NCBI RefSeq assembly: GCF_000986795.1
Contig: NZ_LAYZ01000024.1
Span: 494,693 to 558,692 of the forward strand
Direction: 5' to 3'
DNA length: 64,000 bases
Origin: Salinicoccus sediminis
GTDB lineage: Bacteria > Bacillota > Bacilli > Staphylococcales > Salinicoccaceae
The position numbers were made by a program, and so were the translations under genes. The notes under the pieces were generated by a model. The model saw nothing but the letters and a program-made list of their open reading frames with translations, was not told where the DNA came from and searched no databases. This document shows, piece by piece, positions 19,080 through 27,266 of this stretch; positions within the stretch are counted from its first letter, which is position 1; each line of letters opens with the position of its first letter.

Positions 19080-19862
19080 TTAAGCGTCTGCGCCAATAGT
19101 TTCGTCTTCGATGCCGAGCTCTTCCTTGATCCAGTCGTAACCTTCATTCTCAAGGCGTTCAGCTAGCTCTTTGCCGCCGGATTTAACAACGCGGCCCTGC
19201 ATCATAACGTGAACATTATCAGGTGTGATGTAGTTCAAAAGACGCTGGTAGTGAGTGATGATAAGCGCACCGAAGTCGTCGCCGCGAAGTCCATTGATGC
19301 CTTTGGAAACAACTTTCAGCGCATCGATGTCAAGACCGGAGTCTATTTCGTCCAGAATACCGAATTTAGGTTCGAGCATCATGAGCTGCAGAATTTCGTT
19401 ACGTTTCTTCTCACCGCCGGAGAAGCCTTCGTTGAGGTAACGTGTGGACATGTCCAGATCCATTTCAAGATAGTTCATGTTCTTATCCAATTTCTTGATG
19501 AACTGCATCAGGTTGATCTCATCGCCCTCTTCGCGCTGTGCATTGATTGCAGAACGAAGGAAGTCGGAGTTCGTCACTCCGGAAATCTCTGACGGGTACT
19601 GCATGCCGAGGAACAGTCCGGCCTGCGCACGCTCATCAACTTCCATATCAAGTACGCTCTCTCCATCAAGAAGTACTTCTCCGCCTGTCACTTCATATCT
19701 TGGATGACCCATGATAGCCTGTGCAAGCGTGGATTTACCTGTACCATTCGGTCCCATGACCGCATGGATTTCACCTTGTTTAAGAGTGAGGTTGACACCC
19801 TTTAAAATTTCTTTGCCGTCTATTTCGACATGTAGATCCTTGATTTCTAGAACAGAAGCCAT
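19080..19862 (-). CDS. sufC: Fe-S assembly ATPase SufC
   Basis: 260 residues, ABC-type ATPase: Walker A GPNGTGKS near residue 37, signature FSGGEKKRNE, Walker B GILDEIDSGLD and switch His in ITHYQRLL. It powers the conformational change of SufBC2D. First gene of the operon, with GGAGG upstream and a promoter at 19908-19936. The C-terminal tail is acidic. Confidence 0.96.
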   Translation of the reverse strand: MASVLEIKDLHVEIDGKEILKGVNLTLKQGEIHAVMGPNGTGKSTLAQAIMGHPRYEVTGGEVLLDGESVLDMEVDERAQAGLFLGMQYPSEISGVTNSDFLRSAINAQREEGDEINLMQFIKKLDKNMNYLEMDLDMSTRYLNEGFSGGEKKRNEILQLMMLEPKFGILDEIDSGLDIDALKVVSKGINGLRGDDFGALIITHYQRLLNYITPDNVHVMMQGRVVKSGGKELAERLENEGYDWIKEELGIEDETIGADA

Positions 19863-19907
19863 TTATAACCCTCCAACAGATTTTTTTGGATAATATTTTA
19901 CTATACC

Positions 19908-19936
19908 AGTTTATAATAATTCTAAATAATAGTCAA
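19908..19936 (-). promoter_or_regulatory. Putative SigA promoter of the suf operon
   Basis: Minus strand: TTGACT at 19931-19936, 17-base AT-rich spacer, TAAACT at 19908-19913, giving a leader of about 40 bases before sufC. Confidence 0.6.
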
Positions 19937-20025
19937 AGGCTGGCACAGCATTCCAATTACCACTATATTATACATTAAATGCAGAACACTTTAAACCTTT
20001 CGGGCCGCTTTGTCAAAGTCTCTCC

Positions 20026-20062
20026 ATAAAAAACAGCCCTGCGACTGATAACAGCCGCAGGG
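20026..20062 (-). terminator. Terminator after the DUF4870 gene
   Basis: CCCTGCG and CGCAGGG pair (20037-20062), with a TTTTTTA run after the stem on the minus strand. It isolates the DUF4870 gene from suf. Confidence 0.75.
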
Positions 20063-20076
20063 TAAATGAAAATCCC

Positions 20077-20412
20077 TTATTTGATGATGTCCAGCGTAAA
20101 CGGCGGCTTGTACATCTCCCCGTTGTTCGCTTTGATCGCACCCAGAATCAGGAAGATATAAAATGCGACCGTGATGATCGGGCCGATTACCAGACCGATC
20201 AGGATGAAAGAAGTCAGCCATGCAACGAACAGGTAGATCGTATATGAAAGACCGAAGTTGACAACGTGCCTGAGCGCTTCCGCAGTTGCAGGATGCTCAT
20301 CTTTCTTCAGCACCCACAGAATCAGCGGGCCCACTACTGCAGTGAATGCAGATACGATGTATGATACCATGACCATTGATTTATCGAAGCCCTGTGTACT
20401 TTGTTCATTCAT
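20077..20412 (-). CDS. DUF4870 (Tic20-like) small membrane protein
   Basis: 111 residues from the ATG at 20412 (GGAGG 8 bases upstream). Three or four membrane segments, with AEALRHVVNFGLSYTIYLF and a C-terminal GAIKANNGEMYKPPF typical of DUF4870. Function unknown for the family. It has its own promoter and terminator, so it is probably a separate unit between suf and the pilus operon. The promoter contains a palindrome described in its own entry. Confidence 0.83.
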   Translation of the reverse strand: MNEQSTQGFDKSMVMVSYIVSAFTAVVGPLILWVLKKDEHPATAEALRHVVNFGLSYTIYLFVAWLTSFILIGLVIGPIITVAFYIFLILGAIKANNGEMYKPPFTLDIIK

Positions 20413-20443
20413 TTGGAACGCCTCCAATATTAGATATTCTACT

Positions 20444-20473
20444 ATTATAACTCTACCCTATACAGGGTAACAA
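20444..20473 (-). promoter_or_regulatory. Promoter with palindromic operator candidate, DUF4870 gene
   Basis: Minus strand: TTGTTA at 20468-20473, 18-base spacer, TATAAT at 20444-20449. The palindrome TACCCTATACAGGGTA (20454-20469, 6-bp perfect arms) fills the spacer, an ideal place for a repressor. TACCC/GGGTA half sites recall CsoR/CstR-type operators, but I cannot name the regulator. Confidence 0.55.
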
Positions 20474-20496
20474 ATAACAGCAATAACTTGTAAAAA

Positions 20497-21747
20497 TCAT
20501 TTTAATTCTGTATCAGAAATACGGTAGATTCCATTGTCATCATTGAAGGTGACCCTGTGGGTCTGTTTATTGTCTGAACCGTCTTCTTTGATGTTTACAT
20601 CCACTTCGTAAATAAGCTCCGAATTGTCTTCTTTGTGCTCGATAAGCTCAATATTTTCAGTTTCGATTTCATACTCTGTTTCAGTCTCAAGTGCCGGTCT
20701 TACAAGTTCCAGTACATTATCCGGAACGGTTGTATCAGAAAAGCTGAATCTTAAGGAACTTGTCTGAGTCATTTCAGAATCGGCATTGAAAGATTTCTCA
20801 AGCTCCTCATAGAACTTGGGGATTTCCTCTTCGGTTTTCTCCTTTGCATACTCGCTGTCTTTTGCGGCCTGCTCTTCTTCCCTGGCTTCATCCTGTATTG
20901 CCTCTATTTCTTCATGATCAAATGCAAGTTCTGCCCGTAACGTTCTCTCGCTTTCCCCGCGCGGCCCAACTTCTGCTTTATCCGTCTGTATAACCTGTCC
21001 TTCGACTTCTCCTTCAGCATACACTTCAACAGGATCTTTCGCACTGATCGGACCGTATCCGCCACGCTCGAATTCGAGCCCGGTTACATCTTTGCCGTTT
21101 GCGTAGACCTTCAGGTTATCCAGGCCCTGATCACTTGCTATGTTGGTGTAAAGAATCCCCATATCATCTTGGACCGTCACCCTATCCTGGGAAGACCCGT
21201 TGAAGTTGACGAGCAAAGTCATGTCGAACGTTTCGCCGTTCATCTCACCTTCACCCTCGATTTCATAAATGCCGGGGATGAAGTTATCAAGCAGCGTCGT
21301 TTCTTCCTCCGGAGAACCGATTGTATATTCCTCGCCGTCGAAATTATAGGTAAATGCTGCACGCTGCAGATCGGCGAAAATCTCATGCCTTTCAACTTCC
21401 ATTGAAGTTTCCCCATCTTCCTTTTCAAGTGTTGAAATGGCGCCTCCCTCTCCCCGGAGATCCGACTCCATGTCACCATCAGACTCTCCTGCTGATTCGG
21501 CCATATTTTCAAGTGCTCTTCTGAAAGATTCCTCCGAATATTCGTCCTTGATGAGTCTGACATGTCCAACCGCCTCATCTTCTGTAACCTGTATATCCTC
21601 ATCGCTGAGAATCTCCTGGAGTGCTCCGTAATCCTCATTTATCACTGCCTCTTCATACTCAGAGACAACACTCTCCGCCTCATTGCCACATGCTGCTAAA
21701 ACCACAAGGATGATTCCCAGCGGAACCACTTTCAACCAATTCTTCAT
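20497..21747 (-). CDS. TcaA/YvbJ-like lipoprotein
   Basis: About 416 residues. Lipoprotein signal MKNWLKVVPLGIILVVLAAC with the lipobox LAAC. The mature protein is acidic, with an N-terminal helical part (SVVSEYEEAVINEDYGALQ), beta-rich middle domains and a C-terminal NTF2-like segment. This order resembles the extracellular part of TcaA/YvbJ proteins, which are anchored by a membrane helix and not by lipid. I place it there with moderate confidence. Last gene of the Tad operon, 13 bases after the kinase gene; it may sense or bind an envelope ligand. Ribosome site is weak. No clear terminator follows. Confidence 0.65.
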   Translation of the reverse strand: MKNWLKVVPLGIILVVLAACGNEAESVVSEYEEAVINEDYGALQEILSDEDIQVTEDEAVGHVRLIKDEYSEESFRRALENMAESAGESDGDMESDLRGEGGAISTLEKEDGETSMEVERHEIFADLQRAAFTYNFDGEEYTIGSPEEETTLLDNFIPGIYEIEGEGEMNGETFDMTLLVNFNGSSQDRVTVQDDMGILYTNIASDQGLDNLKVYANGKDVTGLEFERGGYGPISAKDPVEVYAEGEVEGQVIQTDKAEVGPRGESERTLRAELAFDHEEIEAIQDEAREEEQAAKDSEYAKEKTEEEIPKFYEELEKSFNADSEMTQTSSLRFSFSDTTVPDNVLELVRPALETETEYEIETENIELIEHKEDNSELIYEVDVNIKEDGSDNKQTHRVTFNDDNGIYRISDTELK

Positions 21748-21760
21748 AATCACTGTCGTC

Positions 21761-22564
21761 CTAACTTTTACTATTAAAATAGCGTTTGATTTTTTCCCAC
21801 GATGTTTCGTTGATATTTTCCAATGCTGAAATCACTTCATCTATTGTCTGATAACGCTGATCCATAGTAGATTTAGTACATTTATAGATGAATTCCTTGA
21901 ATTTCCCCGGTGTATATCCCCCATCAAACAATCTGCTCTCAGTATAGATATTGCCTCCATTCGACAGGAGATAATAAAGAGTTGCACCAAGAGCAAAAAT
22001 ATCGGACCTTTTGTCCACTACCCCATTTTCAAATTGCTCAGGAGCTGCAAAGCCGACGGTACCAAAAGCTTTGTTATGTATGATGCTGGTATCATCTGAA
22101 GATGTTCCAAAGTCAACGAGTTTGACTGTGAGCTTCTTATCTATGACCACATTCGACGGTTTGATGTCACGGATGACAATCTCAGGTTCCTGCCGGTGGA
22201 AATATTTGATGATGCCGGCGAGCTGTTTGCCTATATACAAGGTTTCCTGCCAATTATATCGATAATCTTTCACATCAATGACATGTTTAAGATTTCTTCC
22301 CTCCATGAGCGTCATAACTATTGCTTTATATTCATCCACACTCAGATAATCTATTAAAGTGGGGATGGCAGGATGATTCAACTTTTTCAGGAGGGATGCC
22401 TCATTATCCAACTGTTTATTATTTATGAATACGGGGTCTTTGGCAACTTTGAGGATTGCCCTTGTATTGTCCTTAAGCTCGATCAGAAAAATCTTGGAAG
22501 TTCCACCGTTAGTAACATGCTTGATCATACTATAATTCTCATGCTGCCAATTATCCAAGAGCAT
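21761..22564 (-). CDS. Hanks-type Ser/Thr protein kinase
   Basis: 267 residues, a bare kinase domain without a membrane segment or PASTA repeats. Visible motifs: glycine loop NGGTSKIF, ATP-binding Lys in AILKVAK, Glu in DNEASLL, catalytic loop VIRDIKPSN (Asp and Lys kept, but the HRD His is replaced by Ile), DFG in LVDFGTS, and AAPEQF. It is thus a soluble kinase distinct from the PASTA kinase PrkC/Stk1. It follows the PP2C gene by 16 bases; together with the FHA protein it makes a complete phospho-signalling set in the Tad operon. Confidence 0.9.
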   Translation of the reverse strand: MLLDNWQHENYSMIKHVTNGGTSKIFLIELKDNTRAILKVAKDPVFINNKQLDNEASLLKKLNHPAIPTLIDYLSVDEYKAIVMTLMEGRNLKHVIDVKDYRYNWQETLYIGKQLAGIIKYFHRQEPEIVIRDIKPSNVVIDKKLTVKLVDFGTSSDDTSIIHNKAFGTVGFAAPEQFENGVVDKRSDIFALGATLYYLLSNGGNIYTESRLFDGGYTPGKFKEFIYKCTKSTMDQRYQTIDEVISALENINETSWEKIKRYFNSKS

Positions 22565-22580
22565 TCCTACACCACCCAGA

Positions 22581-23390
22581 TTATTTCATCAATAATATAC
22601 AAATATCATCACTGAAGTCCGATTGTTTAATTTCTTCATAGATTAAATCTACAATGTCCTGTGCATTTTTCTTTGATGATCCACGAATAATACTGCGGAT
22701 CTGTTCATCCTTAACGGCTTTATAGACACCGTCCGTACACATGAAAATAATGTCCTCATCCCGAATAGTCCCAAACGTGACAAAAGGCTGCACTTCTCCT
22801 TTCACGCCAAGGCACTGTGTCAGTACACCCTCTATCCGGCGGGCGGAAGGGTCCTCTTTTGAAACCTCGCCCTTCCTGACTTTCCGGTTGAGCAATGTAT
22901 GGTCTTCCGTCAATTGGACAAGACCTCTCAGTCCATCCAGCTCGGACGTTACCTCACTGCCTTTATCGCTGAAACTGTATCTGTACACCCTCGCATCACC
23001 GATATGATGGATCATGTACATATTATCTATCACCAGCACCGTAGATAATGTTGTTCCCATCTTCACGTTATCCTTACTGCCCATATCAATCAATTCCTGG
23101 TTCAGACGGCGGAACTCATCCATCTGCTCATTCTCGAACGCCTCGATGACTTCCTGGATACCCGAGGAAGCAGCGATGGTATCATTCCACCATTTTTCCT
23201 GGCTCTCAACCGCATGATGGCTTGCCGATTCAGCATTGTTATGGCCACCCATGCCATCAGCTATGACAAGGAAATGGACATCATGGTCTCCGAACAACTT
23301 TCCGCCTGTACCAAAATGATAATCTTCATTTGTCTCTTTCCCGCGGCCTTTGGCATTTATCACACCGATATCTTTTCTGGACATACTCAT
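22581..23390 (-). CDS. PP2C-family Ser/Thr phosphatase
   Basis: 269 residues with the PPM/PP2C metal-site motifs: ETNEDYH near residue 20, VIADGMGGHNNAESASHHA, GTTLSTVLV, IGDARVYR, LTEDHTLL and FMCTDGVYKAVKD. It should remove phosphate from Ser/Thr residues set by the neighbouring kinase. Its ATG overlaps the stop of the FHA gene (ATGA), so the two are translationally coupled. No membrane segment. Confidence 0.92.
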   Translation of the reverse strand: MSMSRKDIGVINAKGRGKETNEDYHFGTGGKLFGDHDVHFLVIADGMGGHNNAESASHHAVESQEKWWNDTIAASSGIQEVIEAFENEQMDEFRRLNQELIDMGSKDNVKMGTTLSTVLVIDNMYMIHHIGDARVYRYSFSDKGSEVTSELDGLRGLVQLTEDHTLLNRKVRKGEVSKEDPSARRIEGVLTQCLGVKGEVQPFVTFGTIRDEDIIFMCTDGVYKAVKDEQIRSIIRGSSKKNAQDIVDLIYEEIKQSDFSDDICILLMK

Positions 23391-24880
23391 ACTTCTTTCA
23401 CTCTGTATCTGAATGACAATTCACCTAATGTGATTACATCGTCGGGCTTAAGTTCATAAAGTTTATAGGGCACCAGAGCAGCATCATTGATTTTAGATCC
23501 GTTTACAGAACCAATATCCTTGAATGAGTAACAATCATCGTTCTTGATCAGCATCGCATGCTTCCTTGAAATGTTGGAATCATCCACATGATAATCAGAT
23601 TCCTCCCTGTGCCTTCCTATGAGGAAATTTTCACCAAGTATGGAGACTGCATCACCAATATCATTCTTCCCGTCAAATGGGATCAGGAAGTCCTTTGCTT
23701 CTCCTTGTTCCAGTCTGACATTCCTTTTCAGTTCTTCATCATCTTCAGCTTCAAGGAGCGTCGTTTTATCAGTGAGCTCGAAAGATTCAACTTCGTCAGC
23801 AGTTTCCTCCCCTTCACTGTCGGTATCTTCCTGTTTGAAGGACATTTCTCCAGATACGGCATGCTCACCCTCTTCAGAGAAGTCATGATCCTCTTCCGCC
23901 TGGACGATTTCCTTTGCAGAAATGAACGCATCATAATCCATGGCTCTCAGTGCATCAAATACTTTGACTCTGTGATCATTTTCAAATGCATCCTCTTCAA
24001 CTGCACTTTTCTTGATCTTCTTCTTCACTTTCTTTTCCACAACAACCGGTTCCACACCCGGACGCCATTTTTTCCAGTAAACATACAAGGCCCCCGCAAC
24101 TCCCGCAGACAAAAGGAAAGCAGTCCCGAGTAATATGTTGCTGCCGAGCGGCATCTGACTCCAGATCACTGCAAGCAGCACAATAGCAATCAGTGAAGAA
24201 TATAATTTTTCTTTCCTGTTTAAAGGAGGCATTGTACGGATTTTTTTAACCTGGAATTTATCTGAGTTGCCATACGGCACATCGCCCTGAAGAGAAATGC
24301 CTGAATTCTTTATATCGAGAAGATAGTTCTTGATGTTTTCAATACTGAAATTGGGGTGTTTCAAATACTGGCACAAATTTATGTAATCTTCCCTGTCCAT
24401 ATCTGAAATTCGTTTTGATACATTGAAGATGAGACGTTTCAATTCATCCTCTGTCGATTCATCCTTTTCAAACCTTCGGAGCGGCATATACATCAATTTG
24501 ATATCATAATAGCCTTCTCCTACAAATATTGACTCTTCACTGATGCAGTATTTCTCAATGTTCAGCAGGTTATTACCGGACTTTTTGAGCGTATTGCATA
24601 TTTCAACGATCAGGCGGTAAAAATCCTCGAACCTGAACTCATCATATTCCAGTCTCTCCCACAGAGAGGCATAATTTTCCGTATTGAAGTGCAGAGTCTG
24701 ATTATTGTTCTCTTTAACGAAATTGATGGGCAGTGTCCTGTCTATTTCATTATAGAGGAACATCTTATATTCAGTTTCGTTCAAATCGTCAATGGTCAGC
24801 CTTTTTCCATTTTCATCATATTCCAATGATGTTTGTTTTTTATTACCTTTTACTTCGATATCATATCCTGAGATATTCAA
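23387..24880 (-). CDS. Membrane FHA-domain protein (DUF6382-like N-terminus)
   Basis: 497 residues. The N-terminal 200 residues are a soluble domain resembling DUF6382, which I have seen associated with Firmicute Tad loci. Two membrane helices follow (about 232-275), then a charged linker rich in Lys and then acidic residues, and a C-terminal FHA domain: FLIGRH, SNISRKHAML and GSVNGSKIND, the Arg/Ser/Asn phosphothreonine-binding residues. It can dock a phosphorylated partner at the membrane. The start is TTG at 24880 with GGGAGGG 6 bases upstream. Coupled to the phosphatase gene downstream. Confidence 0.85.
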   Translation of the reverse strand: MNISGYDIEVKGNKKQTSLEYDENGKRLTIDDLNETEYKMFLYNEIDRTLPINFVKENNNQTLHFNTENYASLWERLEYDEFRFEDFYRLIVEICNTLKKSGNNLLNIEKYCISEESIFVGEGYYDIKLMYMPLRRFEKDESTEDELKRLIFNVSKRISDMDREDYINLCQYLKHPNFSIENIKNYLLDIKNSGISLQGDVPYGNSDKFQVKKIRTMPPLNRKEKLYSSLIAIVLLAVIWSQMPLGSNILLGTAFLLSAGVAGALYVYWKKWRPGVEPVVVEKKVKKKIKKSAVEEDAFENDHRVKVFDALRAMDYDAFISAKEIVQAEEDHDFSEEGEHAVSGEMSFKQEDTDSEGEETADEVESFELTDKTTLLEAEDDEELKRNVRLEQGEAKDFLIPFDGKNDIGDAVSILGENFLIGRHREESDYHVDDSNISRKHAMLIKNDDCYSFKDIGSVNGSKINDAALVPYKLYELKPDDVITLGELSFRYRVKEV

Positions 24881-24883
24881 ATA

Positions 24884-25408
24884 TTACCCTCCCAATACAA
24901 CCATATAGTAGAAAGTGATCAAAACACCTGGTATTACTGCATAAATGAAAGGAAATCTGGTTGCACGGTTTCTTTTGAACTCTTCCATAGGTGTCAAAGA
25001 TTTTTTCTGTATGCTTTCCTTCATATGTATAATGCTTAAAGTGAGCTGGATTAAAAATGTCCGTGTAAACAATAGATATAAAAGGCCAATGATTCCTGCA
25101 CATATAATCGCGTACATTATTGAATACAGGCCAAAAAGTATCCCTGTCATCGTACCAACGGCAAAAAACAGTTTCACATCACCGGCACCAATGGCTTTAA
25201 AAACATAAAGCACCAACAGTATTATGCCGCATACCAGACCCCCGCCAAAAGATTGGATGAAACCGTCCACACCTGCGTTCAGGGAATGATAGCCCACACC
25301 AACAACAGCACCTGAGACATTCAGCCAATTTGGAATGATTTGTTTGATTGCATCATAATAGAAAACAATGCACAGAAATATTCCCAAAATGATAAAATGT
25401 ATTTCCAT
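24884..25408 (-). CDS. tadV: Prepilin peptidase, TadV/CpaA type (A24)
   Basis: 174 residues from the ATG at 25408 (GGAG 7 bases upstream); six membrane helices. The two catalytic aspartates of A24 peptidases are in FYYDAIKQIIPN near residue 18 and GAGDVKLFFA. It lacks the Cys-rich methylase domain of PilD, as TadV does. It should cut the Flp pilin and TadE-like pseudopilins after a Gly. Confidence 0.88.
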   Translation of the reverse strand: MEIHFIILGIFLCIVFYYDAIKQIIPNWLNVSGAVVGVGYHSLNAGVDGFIQSFGGGLVCGIILLVLYVFKAIGAGDVKLFFAVGTMTGILFGLYSIMYAIICAGIIGLLYLLFTRTFLIQLTLSIIHMKESIQKKSLTPMEEFKRNRATRFPFIYAVIPGVLITFYYMVVLGG

Positions 25409-25410
25409 AA

Positions 25411-25986
25411 TTAAGCTCCATTCCAAATATATTCAACAGATTTTTTCTTGATTGTTATCGTCCTGCTGAAAAAGGGCAGATTTATCTCAAGAGGCACTTC
25501 GGCAACTACTTCAATAGTCTCCTGGTTCACAGCAGGTTCAACTTTAACGCCTTCTGCATTGAAAAATTTACCGTCACCCACCCGGTCTGTATAAAGTTCC
25601 TTTACCAGACCTTCAGTTATGCCCGTTTGAGCAGAAACACTCATATTGGAGATGAACTCCCCAATCTTACCCTCAGCATGGCTCCCTACTTTCTCAACAA
25701 GAAAATCGACAACATTGTTTTCAGTAACACTGCCGCCCTTCTCCTTGATGACATCCATCATGGCACCCGACTCATTCTCAAGGAGCCCCTCAGCCTCCTG
25801 AGCCAGGTAGCCATAATGTGCCATGGTCTGTGTACTCTCAGATACAGACTCCTGCAATGCCATTTCAGCAATGGCTATCTGAACAATGCACATGAGCATG
25901 AGTATAAAAGTAACCATGATAGGAATGACCAGCGCAGCTTCAATCGTAATCACTCCATCTTCATTTTCCCGTAAACGTTTGAACAC
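25411..25986 (-). CDS. TadE/TadF-like pseudopilin
   Basis: About 191 residues. It opens with a positively charged stretch and ENEDG, then VITIEAALVIPIMVTFI: a Gly before the cut site and Glu at +5, the class III prepilin rule, followed by a membrane helix. The rest is a soluble extracellular part. I choose the GTG at 25986 because AAGGAG lies 8 bases upstream; the earlier GTG at 25995 overlaps it. Minor pilin of the Tad apparatus. Confidence 0.82.
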   Translation of the reverse strand: MFKRLRENEDGVITIEAALVIPIMVTFILMLMCIVQIAIAEMALQESVSESTQTMAHYGYLAQEAEGLLENESGAMMDVIKEKGGSVTENNVVDFLVEKVGSHAEGKIGEFISNMSVSAQTGITEGLVKELYTDRVGDGKFFNAEGVKVEPAVNQETIEVVAEVPLEINLPFFSRTITIKKKSVEYIWNGA

Positions 25987-26004
25987 GCCAGTCACTCCTT
26001 GACA

Positions 26005-26601
26005 CTATTCTAAAGGCAATCTGTATGATTGTTCTGTTGGTGCATTATTTTCAAACTTCAATTCATAATAGTCACTATCTATTGCATCAGTCATGATATA
26101 AACCAGATCAAAAGTCGCTTCTTCATCAGCTTGAAGTTCTTGAGACAAATCTTCTTCTGAAACTTCGAATATAAATTGTTCTCCTCCCATTTCTCCACCT
26201 TGTACTACATCAGGATGAACATATTCACCAATTACAATCGGTTCGTCTGTTATATTTTTAACTGTGACATTGACAACCCCCAGAAAATGGGATTCTCCTG
26301 CATTCATAACAAATGAATCCATCGGCTCCCCATCGTATTCTTGAGTTTGTTCGAATGAATTTACGGTGACTTGATATGGTATTTCCCATTCATAACTTTC
26401 CACTTCAACTGTATCGCCAATCTCATGTATTTCTCCATCTTCAGATTCTGAATCCGCAGATGCCTCTTCGTTAGTATCTTCTGCAGTTTCCTCGTCTGTG
26501 TTTTCTTCTGTAGTTTCTCCTTCGGACTCATTACTGTCCGAGCAGGCGCCCAATATCAGAATCAGACTCAAAATGCTTAATATTCCCAAGTGTTTTTTCA
26601 T
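26005..26601 (-). CDS. Lipoprotein A of a tandem pair (DUF4352-like)
   Basis: 198 residues. Lipoprotein signal with lipobox LGAC at about residue 20, then an acidic, low-complexity Glu/Thr/Ser linker, then one beta-rich domain (IPYQVTVNSFEQTQEYDG, HFLGVVNVTVKN, PIVIGEYVHP) resembling DUF4352-type immunoglobulin-like domains. Very similar in sequence to the next gene, so the pair arose by tandem duplication. Placed among pilin genes, it is probably an envelope component of the pilus system; function unknown. Confidence 0.75.
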   Translation of the reverse strand: MKKHLGILSILSLILILGACSDSNESEGETTEENTDEETAEDTNEEASADSESEDGEIHEIGDTVEVESYEWEIPYQVTVNSFEQTQEYDGEPMDSFVMNAGESHFLGVVNVTVKNITDEPIVIGEYVHPDVVQGGEMGGEQFIFEVSEEDLSQELQADEEATFDLVYIMTDAIDSDYYELKFENNAPTEQSYRLPLE

Positions 26602-26666
26602 CATAAATCCTCTGTCTTATTATGGTTATTTTATCTTCACGAAAATGTAATTGTAGAACTTTGATA

Positions 26667-27251
26667 CTATTCCAAAGGTAATCTGAATGCTGTTTCATTA
26701 GGAGACATTTGTTCAAATGTCAGTTCAAAATGTTCATTGTCCCCATACTCGCTCAATATATACACTAGATCAATCGTAGCTTCTTCATCTGGCTGAAGTT
26801 CCTGTGAGACATCTTCTTCGGATAAATCATAAACGTACTGCTCTCCACCAGAACTGCCACCTTTAACCATATTTGGATAGACATATTCTCCTATCACTAT
26901 AGGTTCATCAGCAATGTTTTTCACAGTCATATTCACAATACCTAAGAAATGTGAATCACCTGCATTAGATACCAGTGAATCCAAACTATTACCATCATAT
27001 TCCTGGGCCTGATCAAAAGAGTTTACTGTCACTTGATACGGGACTTCCCATTCAAAACTTTCAATTTCAGCTGTGTCGCCTATTTCATACATACTTCCGT
27101 CTGATTCTTCTTCGGTGCTTTCTTCCTGATTATCCGTTGTCTCTTCTGTACTTTCTTCGGTCGTTTCACCTTCTGATTCATTGTTGCCTGAGCAGGCGCC
27201 CAATATCAGTATCAGACTCAAAATACTTATAAATCCTAAATACTTTTTCAT
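26667..27251 (-). CDS. Lipoprotein B of a tandem pair (DUF4352-like)
   Basis: 194 residues, same layout as lipoprotein A: lipobox LGAC, acidic linker, and a domain with VPYQVTVNSFDQAQEYDG, HFLGIVNMTVKN, PIVIGEYVYP and a C-terminal FRLPLE shared with A as YRLPLE. The start follows GGAGG by 7 bases. The copies diverge most in the linker and in a loop after the conserved valine-rich strand. It follows the TadG-like gene by 15 bases. Confidence 0.76.
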   Translation of the reverse strand: MKKYLGFISILSLILILGACSGNNESEGETTEESTEETTDNQEESTEEESDGSMYEIGDTAEIESFEWEVPYQVTVNSFDQAQEYDGNSLDSLVSNAGDSHFLGIVNMTVKNIADEPIVIGEYVYPNMVKGGSSGGEQYVYDLSEEDVSQELQPDEEATIDLVYILSEYGDNEHFELTFEQMSPNETAFRLPLE

Positions 27252-27266
27252 TCCGAATCCTCCATC

